Source: Pseudomonas phenolilytica (lineage in GTDB: Bacteria; Pseudomonadota; Gammaproteobacteria; Pseudomonadales; Pseudomonadaceae). Taken from it: DNA of 64,000 nucleotides. The translations under genes were made by a program, and so were the position numbers. The DNA lies in contig NZ_CP058908.1 of assembly GCF_021432765.1 (NCBI RefSeq), forward strand, positions 760,001-824,000. Reading direction: 5' to 3'. Positions 1 through 8,569 of this stretch are shown here, in pieces (the stretch's first letter is position 1; the number at the start of each line of letters is the position of its first letter). The notes beneath the pieces are model-generated. The model saw only the letters and a list, made by a program, of their open reading frames with translations, ran no database searches and had not been told where the DNA came from.

Positions 1-429
1 TTCGCGATCGGGGCTGCCCACCAGCACGCTCTGGTAGTCGTCGTCGAGGAACAGGATCCAGTAGTGGCCGCGCGTCAGCTGCGGAAACAGGCGACTGAAC
101 CAGTTATCGAAGCGCACCCAAAGGCGATCGGTGCGCCCTGGCTCCTGTGCCACCGCCTGCCCGACCGCTTGCTGCCAGTCACCGTCGACGGTGCGGCAGC
201 GGTTGATGACCGCGACGCTGGCGTCGTCCTGCAAACGGTAATTCGCCTCGGATTCCACGCAGTTGCGCTGAAAGAACATCGGCAGCCGCGCCAGCTCGTA
301 CCAGGTGCCCTGGTAGCGCTCGAGATCGACCTGGCCGGCAGTCGCCGGAGGCGCCTCGCCACTCGTCGCGCCGGCACAGCCCAGCAACAGTGCGCACGAC
401 AGCGCCGCCAGCATGCGCATGACCATCAT
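1..429 (-). CDS. blc: Lipocalin outer-membrane lipoprotein (Blc-like), 3' end cut off by the window
   Basis: Bacterial lipocalins bind small hydrophobic ligands such as lysophospholipids and sit in the outer membrane as lipoproteins. The N-terminus is a short hydrophobic signal ending in a lipobox LLGC (Cys at residue 18). It is followed at residues 39-48 by YQGTWYELAR, the lipocalin GxW signature strand. The 143 residues present include the cysteine-containing NCVESEANY segment and RFDNWFSRLFPQL, typical of Blc. Family members are about 170-190 residues, so roughly the last 30-40 are missing. The chosen ATG overlaps the stop of the upstream small lipoprotein gene (ATGA), which implies translational coupling. 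Further in-frame ATGs at residues 2, 4 and 6 are possible starts. Confidence 0.88.
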   Translation of the reverse strand, partial: MMVMRMLAALSCALLLGCAGATSGEAPPATAGQVDLERYQGTWYELARLPMFFQRNCVESEANYRLQDDASVAVINRCRTVDGDWQQAVGQAVAQEPGRTDRLWVRFDNWFSRLFPQLTRGHYWILFLDDDYQSVLVGSPDRE

Positions 430-680
430 TTGAGCCCCTTGCCGGAAAACATCATCACCTTGTCACCGGCGAACTGGATGCTGATGAAGCGATTCTTGTC
501 GCCCCAAGTGCAACTGGACATGCCCAGCGCGCCGGCGCACTCCTCGGGCTTGCCGAGCAGCTGTTCGACCTCGACGCGCGGCATGCCGGGCTTGAGCTGG
601 GCGAAATTGTCCTGGGTGATCTTGCTGCAGGCGCCAAGCAGCAAGGCGATGGCAATCAGGGCGGAAAAGCGCAGCGGCAT
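426..680 (-). CDS. Small BamE/OmlA-like lipoprotein (DUF3862-type), 84 residues
   Basis: This is a small predicted lipoprotein. Residues 1-18 form a signal peptide with lipobox LLGAC (lipid-modified Cys18). The mature part has the FAQLKPGMPRVEVEQLLGKP segment typical of SmpA/OmlA-fold domains, where a two-helix element precedes a small beta sheet. It also has two further cysteines (ECAGALGMSSC) that could form a disulfide. The start is set at 680 because AAGGAG lies seven bases upstream. An in-frame TTG six bases earlier would fall inside that site. The gene overlaps the lipocalin gene by four bases, so the two are co-transcribed. The precise role is not known; membership of the envelope is what the sequence supports. 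Confidence 0.82.
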   Translation of the reverse strand: MPLRFSALIAIALLLGACSKITQDNFAQLKPGMPRVEVEQLLGKPEECAGALGMSSCTWGDKNRFISIQFAGDKVMMFSGKGLK

Positions 681-767
681 GAGCAAACTCCTTGTCAGGT
701 ACGGAAAGACTAGCGCCTGGCCGGCAGCCGTGCCGGCCAGAGGCCGAACGGTGCGATCACTTAGAAG

Positions 768-1370
768 CTAGAAGCGCGATCCCGGTTCGGCGAGGAATGC
801 GCGCTCGGCTTCGCTCGACTCGCGCCCGAGCATTGCATTGCGATGGGGAAAGCGGCCGAAGCGGGCGATCACAGCACGGTGGCGCCGGGCGTAATCGAGA
901 AAGTCGTCGAACAGCGGCTGTTCATCCGCCGCGGCAATCTCGCACAGTTGCTCGAACTGCGCGACGGCCAGCTCCTGCTGCGCCAGGTCCTCGGCATGTT
1001 CCAGCACCAGGTAGATGAAAACCCGCTGGATTGGCGCCAGCAGCACATCGCCACCGTGCGCCAGCCCCTGGCGTACCAGTTGCTGCGCCCGCACATCGCC
1101 AGCGAAGGCCTGCGACGTACCGCGATGAATCATCCGGGGCAGCTGATCGAGCAGCAGGATAAGCGCCAGCCAGCCCTCGGGGCTGGCCGTCCAGGCATCG
1201 AGTTCGCCACGCAGCGCCTGCTCGCACAGCGGGCCGAAGCGCTCGCGCGCCTGGGCGTCCTGCGCACTCCGGTAGCCGAACCAGAGCGCATGCTTTTCGC
1301 CCGAGATCTCGCGCGCCGTGGTGCCCTGACCGAACCACCAGTCCAGCAGTTGCCGCCAGGGCACGGGCAT
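768..1370 (-). CDS. DUF924 family protein
   Basis: This 200-residue soluble protein belongs to the DUF924 family, a helical TPR-like fold of unknown function. Diagnostic stretches are VPWRQLLDWWFG near the N-terminus, ILLLDQLPRMIHRGTSQAFA in the middle, and LVLEHAEDLAQQ followed by FLDYARRHRAVIARFGRFPHRN, which is the family's conserved C-terminal motif. The ATG at 1370 lies four bases downstream of the fbp stop codon, so it is probably expressed from the fbp transcript. An in-frame GTG just upstream is an alternative start. No signal peptide or membrane segment is seen. Confidence 0.85.
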   Translation of the reverse strand: MPVPWRQLLDWWFGQGTTAREISGEKHALWFGYRSAQDAQARERFGPLCEQALRGELDAWTASPEGWLALILLLDQLPRMIHRGTSQAFAGDVRAQQLVRQGLAHGGDVLLAPIQRVFIYLVLEHAEDLAQQELAVAQFEQLCEIAAADEQPLFDDFLDYARRHRAVIARFGRFPHRNAMLGRESSEAERAFLAEPGSRF

Positions 1371-1374
1371 CACA

Positions 1375-2385
1375 TCAGGCCTGGTGATAGCCGGTGACGC
1401 GCTCGACTTCTTCCTTCGAGCCGAGGAACACCGGCACGCGCTGGTGCAGCGAGGTGGGCTCGATGTCGAGGATGCGTCGGGTGCCATCGGTGGCGGCGCC
1501 ACCGGCCTGCTCGATGATGAACGACATCGGATTGGCTTCGTACATCAGCCGCAGCTTGCCGGGCTTCTCCGGCTCGCGGGCGTCCCACGGATACATGAAC
1601 AGGCCGCCGCGGGTGAGGATACGGTGCACGTCGGCCACCATCGAGGCGATCCAGCGCATGTTGTAGTTCTTGCCCAGCGGCCCCTCCTTGCCGGCCAGCA
1701 GTTCTTCAACGTAGCGCTTGACCGGCGCCTGCCAATGGCGCTGGTTGGACATGTTGATGGCGAATTCGGCAGTGCTCTGCGGCACGCGGAGGTGTTCGTG
1801 GGTCAGCACGAAGCTGCCCAGCTCGCGGTCGAGGGTGAAGCCCATGACGCCGTGACCGAGCGTCAGCACGAGCATGGTCTGCGGGCCGTAGATCGCGTAA
1901 CCCGCGGCCACCTGGCGGGTGCCCGGCTGGAGAAAGGCTTCCTCGCCGAGCGAGTCGTTCTGGCTGAAGCAGTCACCGGGGCAGCGCAGCACGGAGAAAA
2001 TGGTGCCGACCGAGACGTTGACGTCGATGTTGCTGGAGCCGTCCAGCGGATCGAACAGCAGCAGGTAGGCGCCTTTGGGGTAGCGACCGGGAATCTGGTA
2101 CGGCTTGTCCATTTCCTCGGACGCCATGCCGGCCAGGGTGCCGCCCCACTCGTTGGCTTCCAGCAGGATCTCGTTGGACAGCACGTCGAGCTTCTTCTGC
2201 ACCTCGCCCTGCACGTTCTCGGTTTCCATGCTGCCGAGCACGCCGCCCAGCGCGCCCTTGGACACCTGATGGCTGATGGCCTTGCACGCGCGCGCCACCA
2301 CCTCGACAAGGAAGCGCAGATCCGCGGGAGTGTTGTTGCTGCGGGTCTGCTCGATCAGGTAGCGACTCAGGGTTACGCGTGACAT
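1375..2385 (-). CDS. fbp: Fructose-1,6-bisphosphatase, class I
   Basis: The enzyme hydrolyses fructose-1,6-bisphosphate to fructose-6-phosphate, an irreversible step of gluconeogenesis and of the Calvin-type sugar pathways, in the cytosol. The 336-residue length is normal for class I. The metal- and substrate-binding core [19 protein letters not shown] lies near residue 120, and GGLFMYPWD and [15 protein letters not shown] form the active-site and C-terminal motifs. The gene lies downstream of glgP on the same strand with a strong hairpin between them. DUF924 follows almost immediately. Together with pckA at 22 kb, it fits an organism that grows on organic acids and makes sugar phosphates by gluconeogenesis. 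Confidence 0.97.
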   Translation of the reverse strand: MSRVTLSRYLIEQTRSNNTPADLRFLVEVVARACKAISHQVSKGALGGVLGSMETENVQGEVQKKLDVLSNEILLEANEWGGTLAGMASEEMDKPYQIPGRYPKGAYLLLFDPLDGSSNIDVNVSVGTIFSVLRCPGDCFSQNDSLGEEAFLQPGTRQVAAGYAIYGPQTMLVLTLGHGVMGFTLDRELGSFVLTHEHLRVPQSTAEFAINMSNQRHWQAPVKRYVEELLAGKEGPLGKNYNMRWIASMVADVHRILTRGGLFMYPWDAREPEKPGKLRLMYEANPMSFIIEQAGGAATDGTRRILDIEPTSLHQRVPVFLGSKEEVERVTGYHQA

Positions 2386-2472
2386 GGAAAAGGCTCCAGA
2401 GAGGGGAGAAAACCCGCGCAGTTTAGCAGGCCGGCAAAAAACTAACTCCCCTCAGACCGACACCGCCGCAGT

Positions 2473-2512
2473 GGAGTTCAGCGCAGCGGCATTGGCCGCC
2501 GCGCTGCACTCC
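2473..2512 (-). terminator. Strong hairpin between glgP and fbp
   Basis: GGAGT..AGCGC.GCGGC, loop ATTG, GCCGC.GCGCT..ACTCC can pair over about 16 base pairs with three small mismatches. It starts ten bases after the glgP stop codon. There is no U-tract, so it may act as a terminator with help, or as an mRNA-stabilising hairpin. Confidence 0.5.
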
Positions 2513-2521
2513 GGCGCCGCG

Positions 2522-4975
2522 CTACATCACCTTCCAGATCTCGCTGGCGTATTCGCGAATGGTGCGGTCCGAAGAGAACCAGCCGGTGCGTGCGGTGTTG
2601 AGCACCGCCGAACGCCACCACTGCTCCGGATCGCGCCAGCGCGCCTCGACCTCCAGCTGCGCCTGCCAGTAGGCCTCGAAGTCGGCGCAGACGTGGTAGG
2701 TGTCGTGCCAGTAGAGCCCGTCGATCAGGCCCACGTAGCGCCCCGGATCGTCGGCCGAGAAGGCGCCGTCGCGAATCGCCGAAAGCACCTCGCTGAGGCG
2801 CCGCGAGCCGATGATGGTGGCCTCGGCGTTGAATTCGCCGGCACGCTTGCGCGCTTCGACCTGCTGCGCCGTGAGGCCAAAGATGAACATGTGCTCGCGA
2901 CCGATCTGCTCGCTCATCTCGACGTTGGCGCCGTCCAGCGTGCCGATGGTCAGCGCGCCGTTGAGGGCGAACTTCATGTTGCTGGTGCCCGACGCCTCCA
3001 GTCCGGCGGTGGAAATCTGCTCGGAGAGGTCGGCCGCCGGGATGATGTCCTCGGCCAGGCTGACGTTGTAGTTGGGCAGGAACACCACCTTGAGCAGGCC
3101 GCGCACGGTGGGGTCGTCGTTGATGGTGCGGGCGATGTCGTTGGTCAGTTTGATGATCAGCTTGGCCTGGTGATAGCTGGCGGCCGCCTTGCCGGCGAAG
3201 ATCTTCACCCGAGGCACCCAGTCGCCGCCCGGATCGGCGCTGATCGCGTGGTACAGCGCCACGGTGTGCAGCAGGTTGAGCAGCTGACGCTTGTACTCGT
3301 GGATGCGCTTGACGTGCACATCGAACAGCGCCGCCGGATCGACGCTCACGCCCAGCCGCTCCTGGATCAACGCCGCCAGATGACGCTTGTTGGCCATGCG
3401 CTGCTCGGCGAACTGCAGGCGGAAGGCGGCCTGCTCGGCGAACGGCTCCAGATCGCGCAGGCGATGCTGCGGATCGTCCAGCAGCGCTTCGCCGAGGCTG
3501 CTCACCAGCAGCCCGGTGAGGTGCGGGTTGGCCTGGTACAGCCAGCGGCGGAAGGTGATTCCGTTGGTTTTATTGTTGATCCGCTCGGGATACAGCGCAT
3601 GCAGGTCGGTGAACACCGTCTTGCGCATCAGCCCAGTGTGCAGCGCCGACACGCCGTTAACACTGGACGAGCCGAGAAACGCCAGGTTGCCCATGCGCAC
3701 GCGGCGTCCGTGGTCCTCCTCGATCAGCGACACCGAGCGCAGCAGCTCGGCATCCTGCACGCCGCGCTGGCGCAGGCTGTCGAGGTGATGGGCGTTGATC
3801 AGGTAGATGATCTGCATGTGCCGCGGCAGCAGCCGCTCCATCAGCCCAACCGGCCAGGTTTCCAGCGCTTCGGGCAGCAGCGTGTGGTTGGTGTAGTTCA
3901 GCGTCGCGGTGGTCAGCTTCCAGGCGTGCGGCCATTGCAGGCCGTGCACGTCCACCAGGAGGCGCATCAGCTCGGCCACGGCGATCGCCGGGTGGGTGTC
4001 GTTGAGCTGGATCGCCGCGTAGTCCGGCAGGTTGTCCAGCGTGCCGCGCTGGTCGAGGTGGCGGCGCAGCAGGTCCTGCAGCGAGGCGGCAACGAAGAAG
4101 TACTCCTGGCGCAGGCGCAGTTCCTGGCCAGCCTCGGTGCTGTCGGCCGGGTAGAGCACCCGCGAGATGCTCTGCGCCTTGGCCTCCTCGGCCACCGCGC
4201 CGATGTGGTCGCCGGCGTTGAAGCGCTCCAGGTGGAAATCCGCCTCAGCCCGCGCGCGCCATAGGCGCAGGGTATTCACGCTGGCGCCGCGCCAGCCGAC
4301 GATCGGCGTGTCGTAGGCGATCGCCCGCACACCCTCGGCCCAGTGCCAGAAGTGGCGGGACTCGCCGCCGCCCTCGCCCGGTATCGCCGTGACATGGCCG
4401 CCGAAGCCGATCAGGTAGCTGACTTCCGGCCGCTCGAACTCCCAGGGATTGCCGAAGTCGAGCCAGGTCTCGGTCTGCTCGTGCTGCCAGCCGTCAACGA
4501 TGGCCTGACGGAACAGCCCGTGGTCGTAACGGATGCCGTAGCCATGCGCCGCCACCTGCAGCGTCGCCATGCTTTCCATGAAGCACGCCGCCAGCCGGCC
4601 GAGGCCGCCGTTGCCCAGCGCCGCATCGGGCTCGAGCAGGCGGATGCGCTCGATGTCGACGTCCAGCTCGGCCAGCGCCTCGCGCGCCACCTCAAACAGG
4701 CCGAGGTTGCTCAGGCTGTCGACCAGCAGACGGCCGATGAGAAATTCCAGCGAGAGGTAGTACACCCGCTTGCAACCGCCCTGGTAGGTCTGCCGGGTGC
4801 ATTCCATCCAGTGGTCGATGATGTGGTCGCGTGCGGCAAGCGCCACCGCCTCGAACCAGTCGTAGTCGGATGCGCTTTCGGAGTCCTTGCCGACCGAATA
4901 GGTCAGCTTGCGCAAGACCTTCTCGCGGAACGCGCTGACTTCGTCGGAAGGGGAAACGCCGGATTCCTGCGTCAT
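2522..4975 (-). CDS. glgP: Glycogen/maltodextrin phosphorylase
   Basis: This PLP-dependent enzyme releases glucose-1-phosphate from alpha-1,4-glucans. The protein is 817 residues, the normal size. The PLP-binding lysine is K668 inside EASGTSNMKFALNG. Other family motifs are GNGGLGRLAACFMESMATL in the N-terminal half, NDTHPAIAVAELMR, and VHVKRIHEYKRQLLN. The start at 4975 is preceded by CGAGGAC. An upstream in-frame ATG would lack the family N-terminus. The gene stands alone here; other glg genes are not in the window. It is followed by a hairpin and then fbp, so whether the two share a transcript is unclear. Confidence 0.96.
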   Translation of the reverse strand: MTQESGVSPSDEVSAFREKVLRKLTYSVGKDSESASDYDWFEAVALAARDHIIDHWMECTRQTYQGGCKRVYYLSLEFLIGRLLVDSLSNLGLFEVAREALAELDVDIERIRLLEPDAALGNGGLGRLAACFMESMATLQVAAHGYGIRYDHGLFRQAIVDGWQHEQTETWLDFGNPWEFERPEVSYLIGFGGHVTAIPGEGGGESRHFWHWAEGVRAIAYDTPIVGWRGASVNTLRLWRARAEADFHLERFNAGDHIGAVAEEAKAQSISRVLYPADSTEAGQELRLRQEYFFVAASLQDLLRRHLDQRGTLDNLPDYAAIQLNDTHPAIAVAELMRLLVDVHGLQWPHAWKLTTATLNYTNHTLLPEALETWPVGLMERLLPRHMQIIYLINAHHLDSLRQRGVQDAELLRSVSLIEEDHGRRVRMGNLAFLGSSSVNGVSALHTGLMRKTVFTDLHALYPERINNKTNGITFRRWLYQANPHLTGLLVSSLGEALLDDPQHRLRDLEPFAEQAAFRLQFAEQRMANKRHLAALIQERLGVSVDPAALFDVHVKRIHEYKRQLLNLLHTVALYHAISADPGGDWVPRVKIFAGKAAASYHQAKLIIKLTNDIARTINDDPTVRGLLKVVFLPNYNVSLAEDIIPAADLSEQISTAGLEASGTSNMKFALNGALTIGTLDGANVEMSEQIGREHMFIFGLTAQQVEARKRAGEFNAEATIIGSRRLSEVLSAIRDGAFSADDPGRYVGLIDGLYWHDTYHVCADFEAYWQAQLEVEARWRDPEQWWRSAVLNTARTGWFSSDRTIREYASEIWKVM

Positions 4976-5106
4976 GGATAGTCCTCGCGGCTGGAAAACA
5001 TACAAGAGGGACTCGTGGCGGGGCGGCCGGTTCACCTCATCGGGCAGTCCAGACAGGTTTGCAGGTTTCCTTTACATCTGCGCGACCGCCCGTCCGGCGT
5101 ACGCCG

Positions 5107-5135
5107 CTGGCAATTGCCGCGCAGCCCGTTATGAT
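5107..5135 (+). promoter_or_regulatory. Sigma-70 type promoter for the YkgJ-family gene
   Basis: CTGGCA (5107-5112) and TATGAT (5130-5135) are separated by 17 bases. The expected transcription start near 5142 gives a leader of about 24 bases before the GTG start. The match is by eye only. Confidence 0.5.
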
Positions 5136-5165
5136 CGCGCACCTTTTTTCATCGAAACGCGCGCC

Positions 5166-5579
5166 GTGAAACACTCGCTGATCGCCTCATCCGACCCGGA
5201 ACGCCTGGAAACCTGGGCCCGCTACAGCAACGGGCTGTGCCGCGACTGCCACGCGACCTGCTGCACCCTGCCGGTGGAGGTGCGCATCGACGACCTGATC
5301 CGTCTGGGGCTGGTCGACGAGTTCGAGCGCGACGAACCGGCCAAGCAGGTCGCCCGGCGCCTGAGCCGCGAAGGGGTGGTCGAGCACTTCAACCACAAGC
5401 GCGAGATTTTCACCCTGACCCGCCTAGCCAACGGCGACTGCCTCTACCTCGACCGCCAGACGCGCCTGTGCACGGTCTACGCCAAGCGCCCAGACACCTG
5501 CCGCAACCACCCGCACGTCGGCCCGCGTCCGGGCTACTGCGCCTACCAGCGCAAGAGCGAGCGCCGCACCAGCCGCTGA
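5166..5579 (+). CDS. YkgJ family cysteine cluster protein (zinc/iron-chelating motif)
   Basis: This 137-residue protein has the UPF0153/YkgJ cysteine pattern. CRDCHATCC lies near residue 24, then a cluster made of GDCLYLD, CTVYAKRPDTCRNHP and GYC near the C-terminus. These cysteines are proposed to bind a zinc ion or Fe-S cluster. The biochemical role is unknown. The GTG start gives VKHSLIAS at the N-terminus and sits at the expected distance from the promoter-like sequence upstream. An in-frame ATG 258 bases upstream would run through the glgP promoter region, so it was rejected. The gene is divergent from glgP. Confidence 0.85.
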   Translation: MKHSLIASSDPERLETWARYSNGLCRDCHATCCTLPVEVRIDDLIRLGLVDEFERDEPAKQVARRLSREGVVEHFNHKREIFTLTRLANGDCLYLDRQTRLCTVYAKRPDTCRNHPHVGPRPGYCAYQRKSERRTSR

Positions 5580-5581
5580 AA

Positions 5582-5616
5582 CCTGCGCCGCAGCGCCGGT
5601 TCACCGCCGGCGCAGG
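5582..5616 (+). terminator. GC-rich hairpin after the YkgJ-family gene
   Basis: CCTGCGCCG and CGGCGCAGG pair around a 17-base loop, starting three bases after the stop codon. There is no clear U-tract. Confidence 0.4.
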
Positions 5617-5733
5617 CAACCGGACGGCGCACTGCCGGCCGAGGTGAAGCATGACCAGGCTGGCAAAATCGTGACTCAACAGTCATGCTTGGCGTCTTTC
5701 CTGTCTCCGCCACGTTTTAGGAATCTCCCCGGC

Positions 5734-6186
5734 ATGAGCCGCGATAGCCGCTACCTGGAAGCCATCCTCCATCACGACATTCCGCTGACGCGCTCGCTGG
5801 GCCTGCGCGTCGCGCAGTGGGAAAACCACGAACTGCGCCTGAACGTGCCGTTGCAGCCGAACATCAACCACAAGAGCAGCATGTTCGGCGGCAGTCTGTA
5901 CTGCGCCGCGGTGTTGGCTGGCTGGGGCTGGCTGCATCTGCGTCTGCGCGAAGCCGGCATCGAGGATGGCCACATCGTCATCCATGAAGGCCAGATCGAA
6001 TACCCGCTGCCAGTGGTCGATGATGCAATCGCCATCTGCTCCGCGCCGACGCCGGAAGCCTGGGAGCGCTTCGAAGCGATCTACCGCCGCCGCGGCCGCT
6101 CGCGTCTGGAACTGCACAGCCGCATCCTCGCCGCCGACGGCCGCGACGCGGTGCGTTTCACCGGGCAGTTCGTGCTGCACAAATAG
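5734..6186 (+). CDS. Thioesterase-like hotdog protein (YiiD C-terminal domain family)
   Basis: This 150-residue cytosolic protein matches the putative thioesterase domain found at the C-terminus of E. coli YiiD/FabY-related proteins. Recognisable parts are PLTRSLGLRVAQWENHEL, then PNINHKSSMFGGSLYCAAVLAGW, which is the hotdog central-helix region with NHKSSMFGGS. RSRLELHSRI is the last conserved strand. By homology it may hydrolyse acyl-CoA or acyl-ACP, but the substrate is not predictable from sequence. The start at MSRDSRY matches the family N-terminus; upstream in-frame codons lack coding character. A GC-rich inverted repeat (GCCCC/GGGGC, 6187-6200) directly follows. Confidence 0.8.
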   Translation: MSRDSRYLEAILHHDIPLTRSLGLRVAQWENHELRLNVPLQPNINHKSSMFGGSLYCAAVLAGWGWLHLRLREAGIEDGHIVIHEGQIEYPLPVVDDAIAICSAPTPEAWERFEAIYRRRGRSRLELHSRILAADGRDAVRFTGQFVLHK

Positions 6187-6234
6187 CCCCGCCCGGGGCC
6201 TCGTGATCATCCCGCCTCTAGCGCAGCGCCGGCC

Positions 6235-7053
6235 TCACGGTTGCTGCGCGATGTCCAGCAGTTCGTCGCGCCAGTCGGCGCCGGCCGGCAGTGCCAGGAA
6301 CGACGGATTCAGATAGCCCTCGCGCGCCTCGTAGGTCAGCGGCGCGCCGGCGACATCCAGCACTTCGCCGCCCGCCCCTTCGAGCACGCCCTGCGCGGCC
6401 GCGGTATCCCACTGCGAGGTCGGCGCCAGGCGCGGATAGCAGTCGGCGGAGCCCTCAGCGAGCAGGCAGAACTTCAGCGAGCTGCCGACGTTCGCCAGCT
6501 CGAGCTCGCCGAATCGCTGGCGCAGGCGTTCGAGCAACTGTTCCTGGGCCGGACTGCTGTGCCGCCGGCTGGCCACCACGGTGAAAGCGCCGACCGGCTG
6601 CCGGCGTGTGCGCAGCGGGCGGAGCGTGCCGTCCACCTCGCCACACCAGGCGCCCAGCGCGGCGCCACCGTAATAACAGCGCCCATTGGCGGGAATGCCC
6701 ACTACGCCGAAGCACACCCGGCCGCGCTCGATCAGCGCCACGTTGACGGTGAACTCCTCGCTGCCGGCGATGAATTCCTTGGTGCCGTCCAGCGGATCGA
6801 CCAGCCACCAGCGCGTCCAGCCGGCACGCTCGGCCAGCGGTAGCGCGCAGTCTTCTTCGGACAGTACCGGAATGCCGGGGTCCAGCGCCGTCAGGCCGTC
6901 GAACAGCAGCCGATGCGCGGCCATGTCCGCCGCTGTCACCGGCGATTCGTCGGCCTTGGTCTGCACTGCCAGTTCGCGGCGCCAGTACGGCAGGGTCGCC
7001 GCACCGGCCGCGCGCACCAGATCGATCACCGCCGGCAGGTAGCGATGAATCAT
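6235..7053 (-). CDS. cysQ: 3'(2'),5'-bisphosphate nucleotidase CysQ
   Basis: This magnesium-dependent inositol-monophosphatase-fold enzyme removes the 3'-phosphate from PAP, a by-product of sulfate assimilation, and so prevents PAP build-up. The 272-residue protein shows both family signatures: the metal site LVDPLDGTKEF near residue 85 and SQWDTAAAQGVLEGAGG near residue 215. LSEEDC is the third metal-ligand motif. Its ATG overlaps the nudE stop codon by four bases (ATGA), indicating one nudE-cysQ operon. The pair is divergent from the YrfG-like gene. Confidence 0.94.
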   Translation of the reverse strand: MIHRYLPAVIDLVRAAGAATLPYWRRELAVQTKADESPVTAADMAAHRLLFDGLTALDPGIPVLSEEDCALPLAERAGWTRWWLVDPLDGTKEFIAGSEEFTVNVALIERGRVCFGVVGIPANGRCYYGGAALGAWCGEVDGTLRPLRTRRQPVGAFTVVASRRHSSPAQEQLLERLRQRFGELELANVGSSLKFCLLAEGSADCYPRLAPTSQWDTAAAQGVLEGAGGEVLDVAGAPLTYEAREGYLNPSFLALPAGADWRDELLDIAQQP

Positions 7054-7616
7054 TGGCCGAACTCCCCACGCTGGGTCAGCAGATCGCGCGCCAGGTACAG
7101 CGCGGCCAGCGCGCGGCCCTCGCTGAACTGCGGATGCTGGATCAGGCTCGACAGTTCGTTCAGCGAATACTGCTCGACGCGCATCGGCTCCGGCTCATCG
7201 CCCGGGAGGCGTTCGGGATAGAGGTCGCGCGCCAGCACCACCTGGATCTTCTGGCTCATGTAACCCGGCGACAGCGACAGCTCGGTCAGCAGTTCCAGGC
7301 GTCGCGCGCCGAAACCGGCTTCTTCCTTCAACTCGCGGTTGGCGGCCTCGAGCACATCCTCGCCGGGTTCGATCAGGCCCTTGGGCAGCGACAGCTCGTA
7401 GCTGTCGGTACCGCCGCAGTATTCCTCGATCAGCAGCACATTGTGCGCATCGGCCAGCGCCACGATCATCACCGCGCCGTAGCCGGTCCCCTTGCCGACC
7501 AGGCGCTCGTAGGTGCGCTCGACACCATTGGAGAAGCGCAGCTGCAGCTCCTCGACGCGGAACAGGCGGCTGCTCGCAACGATCTCACGGGCAAGCACGG
7601 TGGGTTTCTGGCGCAT
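7050..7616 (-). CDS. nudE: ADP compounds hydrolase NudE (Nudix)
   Basis: This Nudix hydrolase acts on ADP-ribose, NADH and Ap3A in enterobacteria. The 188-residue protein carries the Nudix box G-x5-E-x7-REUxEExGU as GLIEPGEDVLEAANRELKEE around residues 94-113. SPGYMSQKIQVVLARDLYPE is typical of NudE. The ATG at 7616 has GGAGTG about seven bases upstream. The longer frame adds 24 residues of arginine- and cysteine-rich sequence with no family match, so it was rejected. It is first gene of the nudE-cysQ operon. The two enzymes clear different toxic or excess nucleotides. Confidence 0.92.
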   Translation of the reverse strand: MRQKPTVLAREIVASSRLFRVEELQLRFSNGVERTYERLVGKGTGYGAVMIVALADAHNVLLIEEYCGGTDSYELSLPKGLIEPGEDVLEAANRELKEEAGFGARRLELLTELSLSPGYMSQKIQVVLARDLYPERLPGDEPEPMRVEQYSLNELSSLIQHPQFSEGRALAALYLARDLLTQRGEFGQ

Positions 7617-7727
7617 GGGACACTCCTGCAAACGCGAGCAGCTATGATAACCCGGCTTCTGGCGGCAGCCGTGAACGCTTTGCTGCACGCCACCGTCTCA
7701 ACCCTATCCGACCATCAAGAGCCCGCC

Positions 7728-8408
7728 ATGATCACCGCCCCGCCCTGGTCTACCATCGATACCGTCCTGCTCGACATGGACGGCACGCTGCTGGACCTGC
7801 ATTTCGATAATCACTTCTGGCTCGAATTCCTGCCGCAGCGCTACGCCGAGCGCCACGGCATCAGCCGCACGATGGCCGAAATGGAGTTGACGCCGCTGTT
7901 CAACGAACACCAGGGCAAGCTGACCTGGTACTGCCTGGACTTCTGGACCCGCGAGCTCGACCTGCCGATCCGCGAGATGAAGCGCGAAATCGCCCATCTG
8001 ATCGCCCTGCGCCCGGCCGCCGACCAGTTTCTCGCCGCACTGCGCGATGCCGGCAAACGCGTGGTCCTGATCACCAATGCCCATCGCGATTCGCTGTCGC
8101 TGAAGCTTGAGCGCGTCGAACTGGCACCCTGGTTCGACCGTCTGATCAGTTCGCACGATTATGGCTTCCCCAAGGAAGACCCGCAGTTCTGGCACGCCCT
8201 GCGCCAGGATCTGGAGCTGGCACCGGAGCGCGCGCTGTTCATTGACGACAGCCTGCCGATCCTGCGCAGCGCCCGCGCATTCGGCATTGCCCATCTGCTG
8301 GCCGTGCGCGAACCGGACAGCCGGCGCGGCCACAAGGACACCGAGGAGTTCGCCGCGGTCGAAAGCTATCCGGAGCTGATCCGCAGCTTGCAGGGGCGCG
8401 CTGCCTGA
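7728..8408 (+). CDS. yrfG: GMP/IMP nucleotidase, HAD family (YrfG-like)
   Basis: This HAD-superfamily phosphatase resembles E. coli YrfG, a purine 5'-nucleotidase. The 226-residue protein has motif I DTVLLDMDGTLLDL with nucleophile Asp and acid/base Asp two residues on, motif II VVLITNA, motif III Lys in FPKEDPQFW, and motif IV LFIDDS. The start was set at 7728 because MITAPPWSTIDTVLLDMDG places motif I about 15 residues from the N-terminus, as in relatives. The longer frame runs antisense through nudE. The gene is divergent from nudE-cysQ across about 110 bases holding an overlapping TATGAT/TATCAT -10-like element at 7643-7649. Confidence 0.9.
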   Translation: MITAPPWSTIDTVLLDMDGTLLDLHFDNHFWLEFLPQRYAERHGISRTMAEMELTPLFNEHQGKLTWYCLDFWTRELDLPIREMKREIAHLIALRPAADQFLAALRDAGKRVVLITNAHRDSLSLKLERVELAPWFDRLISSHDYGFPKEDPQFWHALRQDLELAPERALFIDDSLPILRSARAFGIAHLLAVREPDSRRGHKDTEEFAAVESYPELIRSLQGRAA

Positions 8409-8569
8409 CAAAGCGCGCTTTTCTACCGCGAGTAACCCCGTAGAATCGTCGCGCTGCGAGCGCCACGACCATGACGCGCCTCGCAGCGCCCTCTGCGCGT
8501 TGGCCGGCCCGCGCACAGGCTCATCTTCCGGCCACACAGCCGACCACGGTGCAAGGAATGGAACAGGTT

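Noticed and set aside
2384..4264. 626-residue plus-strand frame under glgP
   Set aside because: Antisense to glycogen phosphorylase, which carries all catalytic motifs.
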